Source: a virus. From it: a DNA stretch of 64,000 nt. The stretch is taken from positions 1 to 64,000 of IMG/VR virus record IMGVR_UViG_3300009034_000020, one strand, 5' to 3'. Below the pieces are notes generated by a model. That model was given only the letters and a program-made list of their open reading frames with translations. It had not been told where the DNA came from and searched no databases. The first letter of the stretch is position 1; each line of letters opens with the position of its first letter. The position numbers and the translations under genes were made by a program. This document shows, piece by piece, positions 61,301 through 64,000 of this stretch.

Positions 61301-62384
61301 GTGGGATGTCGGTTCCGATACTACGGACACCGATGCCTGCTTCGACGACATCGGTGGAGGCGCGTGGGAAGTTGGAGACCGTCTTATCGGTGTATGTGAC
61401 CTGCCCCCGAGTGAGGCACTGATCGTTACATTCACTACCGCCGGTACTGCGGGTACCATCAACTTCCGAATAGTTGACCTTCTTGGTCAGACTAAGTTGA
61501 CTGGCGACAACCTCTACAACACGGCTGTCAACTCCCTCGACAACCCAACTGCGGCTGGAGTCGAAGTAGACCACGGGGACGCTTCTCCGGTTCAGGTCCT
61601 CGCGGCGGACGCTAACTACGACCGGTTCGTCCTTGTGACCGCAAGGTGCACCGAGTCGTATGCTGGCGCCCCAGACTGGGATCTGGGCTCCGCTACTACG
61701 GATCCCGATTGCATCTTCGATGACATCGGTAGTGGGGCGTTCATCCTGGGACGCCGGTTCATGGGTGTTGGCTTCCTACCCGCGACCGAAGCACTAGTGT
61801 GCACGCTCAACGTGGCGGGTACTGCCGGTAAGATCATATTCTATGTCGATGTTGTGGAGTCACGACCGATTGAGCGCGACATCGGTACTATCCAGTTGGA
61901 TATTACCTCGGCGCGCGAGATCGCCGCCAACGCTATCCAGAACCTGGCCGCACACGGCGGTATCATGGCTCAGGACAGCGTGCCGGACCTCAACCGCGTG
62001 AACGCGGCTGTGGACAAGGCGCTACGGTTGGAATGGGCAGCCAACGAATTGGATGAGATCCAGTTCGGCCCTATCGCCGTTCCGGCGGACTTCGACGATA
62101 GCCAAGACATGACCATCCACCTGATGGGTAACATGTCTGCTGCCAATGATACCCCGGCTGTCGATGTGCACTTCTACGTTGGTGTAGGTGACACTGAGTG
62201 TGGCGGAAACACCACGGCCTTCGGATCGACCTTGGCTGAGGAGACTGTGACAATCGCTAACGGCGACTTGGCCGCAGCTCCTAGCTTCTGGAACATCTCG
62301 TTGATCCCTGGTGCGCACGCCAACGACGCTCTGTACATCTACGCTGCGTGGATCGAGTACAAGCGAAAGCCGAGCACCTGCTAA
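61212..62384 (+). CDS. continuation of the repeat protein in the +1 frame (about 390 aa)
   Basis: The homologous part begins at CTEAPTGCEWDVGS (about 61275) in the middle of repeat unit four, continues through a complete fifth unit, and ends in a 150-residue C-terminal domain (LEWAANELDEIQFGPIAVP, VDVHFYVGVGD, LYIYAAWIEYKRKP). No ribosome site or good start codon exists in the overlap, so independent translation is unlikely. About 50 residues of unit four are missing at the junction. Either an out-of-register deletion between repeats, an assembly collapse, or recoding. Confidence 0.7.
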   Translation: MRFKQVRSPMHLSPERRSRPTCTEAPTGCEWDVGSDTTDTDACFDDIGGGAWEVGDRLIGVCDLPPSEALIVTFTTAGTAGTINFRIVDLLGQTKLTGDNLYNTAVNSLDNPTAAGVEVDHGDASPVQVLAADANYDRFVLVTARCTESYAGAPDWDLGSATTDPDCIFDDIGSGAFILGRRFMGVGFLPATEALVCTLNVAGTAGKIIFYVDVVESRPIERDIGTIQLDITSAREIAANAIQNLAAHGGIMAQDSVPDLNRVNAAVDKALRLEWAANELDEIQFGPIAVPADFDDSQDMTIHLMGNMSAANDTPAVDVHFYVGVGDTECGGNTTAFGSTLAEETVTIANGDLAAAPSFWNISLIPGAHANDALYIYAAWIEYKRKPSTC

Positions 62385-62393
62385 GGCTACTGA

Positions 62394-62424
62394 CTTGGGG
62401 GGCCGGTGACCCCGGTCCCCCAAG
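62394..62424 (+). other. long hairpin between head genes
   Basis: CTTGGGGG (62394-62401) pairs with CCCCCAAG (62417-62424), and the inner bases GCCGG/CCGGT extend the stem to 13 pairs around a five-base loop. No T-run; the next ribosome site follows at once. Likely mRNA processing/stabilising, or attenuation between genes. Confidence 0.65.
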
Positions 62425-62439
62425 AGGAGAGGAGAGCAC

Positions 62440-62883
62440 ATGAGCGACAATCCAATTAGTGGCCGAAGCGCAGTCCAAGAGGGTGCACGTAGCCCTGTTG
62501 GTGAGAGAGAAGCAGTGGTTCGCGCCGTCGTAGCCATGTACGCCGTTGGCGAACATGGCGGTGCGGTTGGCACCGTCTACCTGGACAAGAAGCTCCCACC
62601 GGGAGCAGTGGTGTTTGCAGGCGGAATGCGCGTGATCACCAGTCCTGTAGGTGGTGGCGCAAGTGTCGGCGTGAACCTTGAAGGCGCCAGCGATATTGTC
62701 GCTTCTGCCGCAATTAGTGGAGCTCCTTGGAGCACCACCGGCAACAAGGACATTATCCCTGACGGCACCGGTACAGCGATGGTGAGAACCACCGACTACC
62801 GGCAACTAGCAGTAACGATTAGCGCGGCAGCTCTCACGGCGGGCATCTTCATCGTGTACCTGCTGTACGTGCTAGAGGAATAG
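62440..62883 (+). CDS. head protein, decoration-type (147 aa)
   Basis: The N-terminus MSDNPISGRSAVQEG repeats that of the protein at 59885. The remainder is beta-rich (VAMYAVGEHGGAVGTVYLDKK, GAVVFAGGMRVIT, YRQLAVTISAAALTAGIFIVYLLYVLE) as in small capsid-surface proteins. GAGGAGAGGAGAGCAC precedes the ATG. Confidence 0.75.
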   Translation: MSDNPISGRSAVQEGARSPVGEREAVVRAVVAMYAVGEHGGAVGTVYLDKKLPPGAVVFAGGMRVITSPVGGGASVGVNLEGASDIVASAAISGAPWSTTGNKDIIPDGTGTAMVRTTDYRQLAVTISAAALTAGIFIVYLLYVLEE

Positions 62884-62896
62884 GAGGAAGAAGAAG

Positions 62897-63328
62897 ATGC
62901 CTGTTGGAGGTTTCGAACCACAGACAGACATACGCCTCGCTGTAGTCCCTGCTGAGGCTGCTGTTGAGGGCACTCCGACTATCGCAGAGCTCGGACTGTT
63001 GGCTGTTCCTGACGGCGCCAACTTCCAGTTGGAACTCGTGTCGGTCGGTTGCGTGATGCACACCCTGCCCATCGACGCAGGCGGTGTCACAGTTGACATC
63101 GAGTGGTGCGACGACTCGGCCTCGGATGCAGTGACCGACCTGTTGGCGGGGTATGACCTGACCGCTGGTGGATCTACTGTCCTGGTCTACAACCAGATCT
63201 GGCGTGGTAGTCAGATCCTGGATCCAGGTGACGCTGTAAACGCCGAGTTCGCTACGGACGGTACAATCAGCACACCGGGTCAGGGTCTCGCGTTCATCGT
63301 CGAGTTCCGCGTGCTGAAGCACAGCTAG
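62897..63328 (+). CDS. structural protein, tandem paralogue 1 (143 aa)
   Basis: MPVGGFEPQTDIRLAVVPAE ... TPTIAELGLLA ... VDIEWCDDSASDAV ... IWRGSQILDPGDAVNAEF ... FIVEFRVLKHS. Nearly the whole chain aligns with the next gene. Beta-rich, no signal or membrane part. Position suggests a decoration or head-completion protein. Confidence 0.75.
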   Translation: MPVGGFEPQTDIRLAVVPAEAAVEGTPTIAELGLLAVPDGANFQLELVSVGCVMHTLPIDAGGVTVDIEWCDDSASDAVTDLLAGYDLTAGGSTVLVYNQIWRGSQILDPGDAVNAEFATDGTISTPGQGLAFIVEFRVLKHS

Positions 63329-63339
63329 GAGGGGAAGAC

Positions 63340-63765
63340 ATGCCTTATGGAGGTTTCGAACCGCAGACAGCGGTACAGGTAGTAGTCATTCCCGCGGACG
63401 CGGCGCTTGAAACGACGCCCACCATCGCAGAGCTCGGATTGCTAGCTTGTCCAGACAATGCCGGCATGAAGTTGGAGCTCCTAGCGGTCGGTGTTGTCGC
63501 CGAGACCATCCCGGTAGATGCCGGCGATCCCGCGACGGTTGACATCGAGTGGTGTGACGACTCGAACTCGGATGCAGTAGCGGACCTGGAGGCGAGTTTC
63601 AACTTGCTGACCATCACGGCCAAGGTCTACAACGAGATCTGGCGTGGTAGTCAGATCCTAGATCCAGGTGACGCTGTGAATGCCGAGTTCACGGTCACTA
63701 CACCCGACACGGCGGCCGAAGGCATTGCGTTCGTCGTCGAGTTCCGCGTTTTGCAGCGCAGTTAG
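63340..63765 (+). CDS. structural protein, tandem paralogue 2 (141 aa)
   Basis: Clear duplicate of the preceding gene: GGFEPQT, TPTIAELGLLA, VDIEWCDDSNSDAV, EIWRGSQILDPGDAVNAEF and FVVEFRVL are shared, with divergence mainly in the loops. The Cys in EWCDD is kept in both. Confidence 0.75.
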   Translation: MPYGGFEPQTAVQVVVIPADAALETTPTIAELGLLACPDNAGMKLELLAVGVVAETIPVDAGDPATVDIEWCDDSNSDAVADLEASFNLLTITAKVYNEIWRGSQILDPGDAVNAEFTVTTPDTAAEGIAFVVEFRVLQRS

Positions 63766-63785
63766 TTTAGCAGGCTCGGGCGGGC

Positions 63786-63800
63786 GGAGGCAGAGCCTCC
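63786..63800 (+). terminator. weak hairpin, possible terminator
   Basis: GGAGGC-AGA-GCCTCC followed by TTCCTC. Six strong pairs but only a poor T-run. Confidence 0.4.
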
Positions 63801-63859
63801 TTCCTCGATGCACCTCCGCTGCTTCTGCCCCCCTGGACCTAGCCAAGAAGGAGGCTACC

Positions 63860-64000
63860 ATGATGCAGGATGAGAGGCTATACGAAGGTCCTAGGACGGA
63901 AGAGCGTCAAGCTGCTGAGGAAGCGACTCAGGCAGTCACCGCATCCGCCAAAGAACTTGCGGGACAGCCAATAACAACTATGCCCGAAGAGGTAAGGCAG
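63860..64000 (+). CDS. hypothetical protein, 5' part (47 codons, cut by window edge)
   Basis: AAGGAGGCTACC precedes ATG 63860-63862 and the frame is open to the end. MMQDERLYEGPRTEERQAAE and onward is helical and polar. Too short to identify. Confidence 0.75.
   Translation, partial: MMQDERLYEGPRTEERQAAEEATQAVTASAKELAGQPITTMPEEVRQ

Noticed and set aside
1-64000. CRISPR array, insertion sequence or integrase/attachment site
   Set aside because: No regularly spaced identical repeats, no transposase or recombinase motifs and no terminal inverted repeats were seen.

Overview
The window is one continuous stretch of a tailed double-stranded DNA bacteriophage genome (Caudoviricetes), GC-rich and almost completely coding. 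Genes are packed with 1-4 base stop/start overlaps and strong AGGAGG-type ribosome binding sites, and promoters are of the bacterial sigma-70 type (TTGACA - 17 bp - TATAAT). No bacterial housekeeping gene and no integrase is visible. The host cannot be named from the sequence. The left end is cut inside or just before a gene, and the right end is cut inside a gene downstream of the head genes, so tail genes and a confirmed lysis cassette lie outside.

Leftward arm (about 1-34.4 kb, minus strand): transcription starts in a control region at 34.1-35.1 kb. It first passes about 45 very small genes, many of them Cys-rich zinc-finger proteins or single-helix membrane peptides, plus HExxH metallopeptidase-like proteins and an HhH-GPD glycosylase-like protein. 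It then enters a replication and recombination block: UvsW-like SF2 helicase, HNH endonuclease, RNA ligase, DnaB-type helicase, TOPRIM primase, gp32-like SSB, RecA/UvsX, a split SbcC/Rad50 with an SbcD-like nuclease, a zinc-finger metallophosphoesterase, a TIM-barrel protein, a dATP/dGTP diphosphohydrolase-like protein, a RuvC-like resolvase, a deoxyribosyltransferase-like protein and family A DNA polymerase fused to an N-terminal uracil-DNA glycosylase. Downstream lie a small-terminase-like protein, a KTSC protein, a second polymerase-like protein without catalytic residues, and a SemiSWEET-like membrane protein.

Control region (34.1-35.1 kb): a 117-bp block is repeated at an exact 330-bp offset. 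Each copy carries a leftward promoter and an 18-bp palindrome. A consensus rightward promoter sits at 35.01 kb.

Rightward middle region (35.1-40.2 kb): ten small unknown genes are driven by a family of promoters whose spacers are themselves conserved. Then comes an RNA cluster (38.15-38.76 kb) with six tRNAs (Ser, Tyr, Gly, Val, His, Ala) and an 81-nt RNA gene that looks like the tRNA-like domain of tmRNA with the mRNA part missing. A structured leader, a terminator, divergent promoters and a third HExxH protein follow. A short leftward operon (40.2-42.3 kb) contains an FmdB-type zinc ribbon.

Rightward structural operon (42.4-64.0 kb): divergent promoters at 42.3 kb drive small surface/tail-like proteins, large terminase, portal, several basic proteins, a 1975-residue protein, then (from a second perfect promoter at 57.6 kb) scaffold, major capsid, a repeat-built decoration/fibre protein broken by a frameshift, and further paralogous head proteins.

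Most notable observations: the catalytically dead polymerase paralogue, the SbcC homologue split exactly at its zinc hook, the mini-tmRNA, three tRNAs with C33, two families of conserved promoter elements, and the phage SemiSWEET-like protein.
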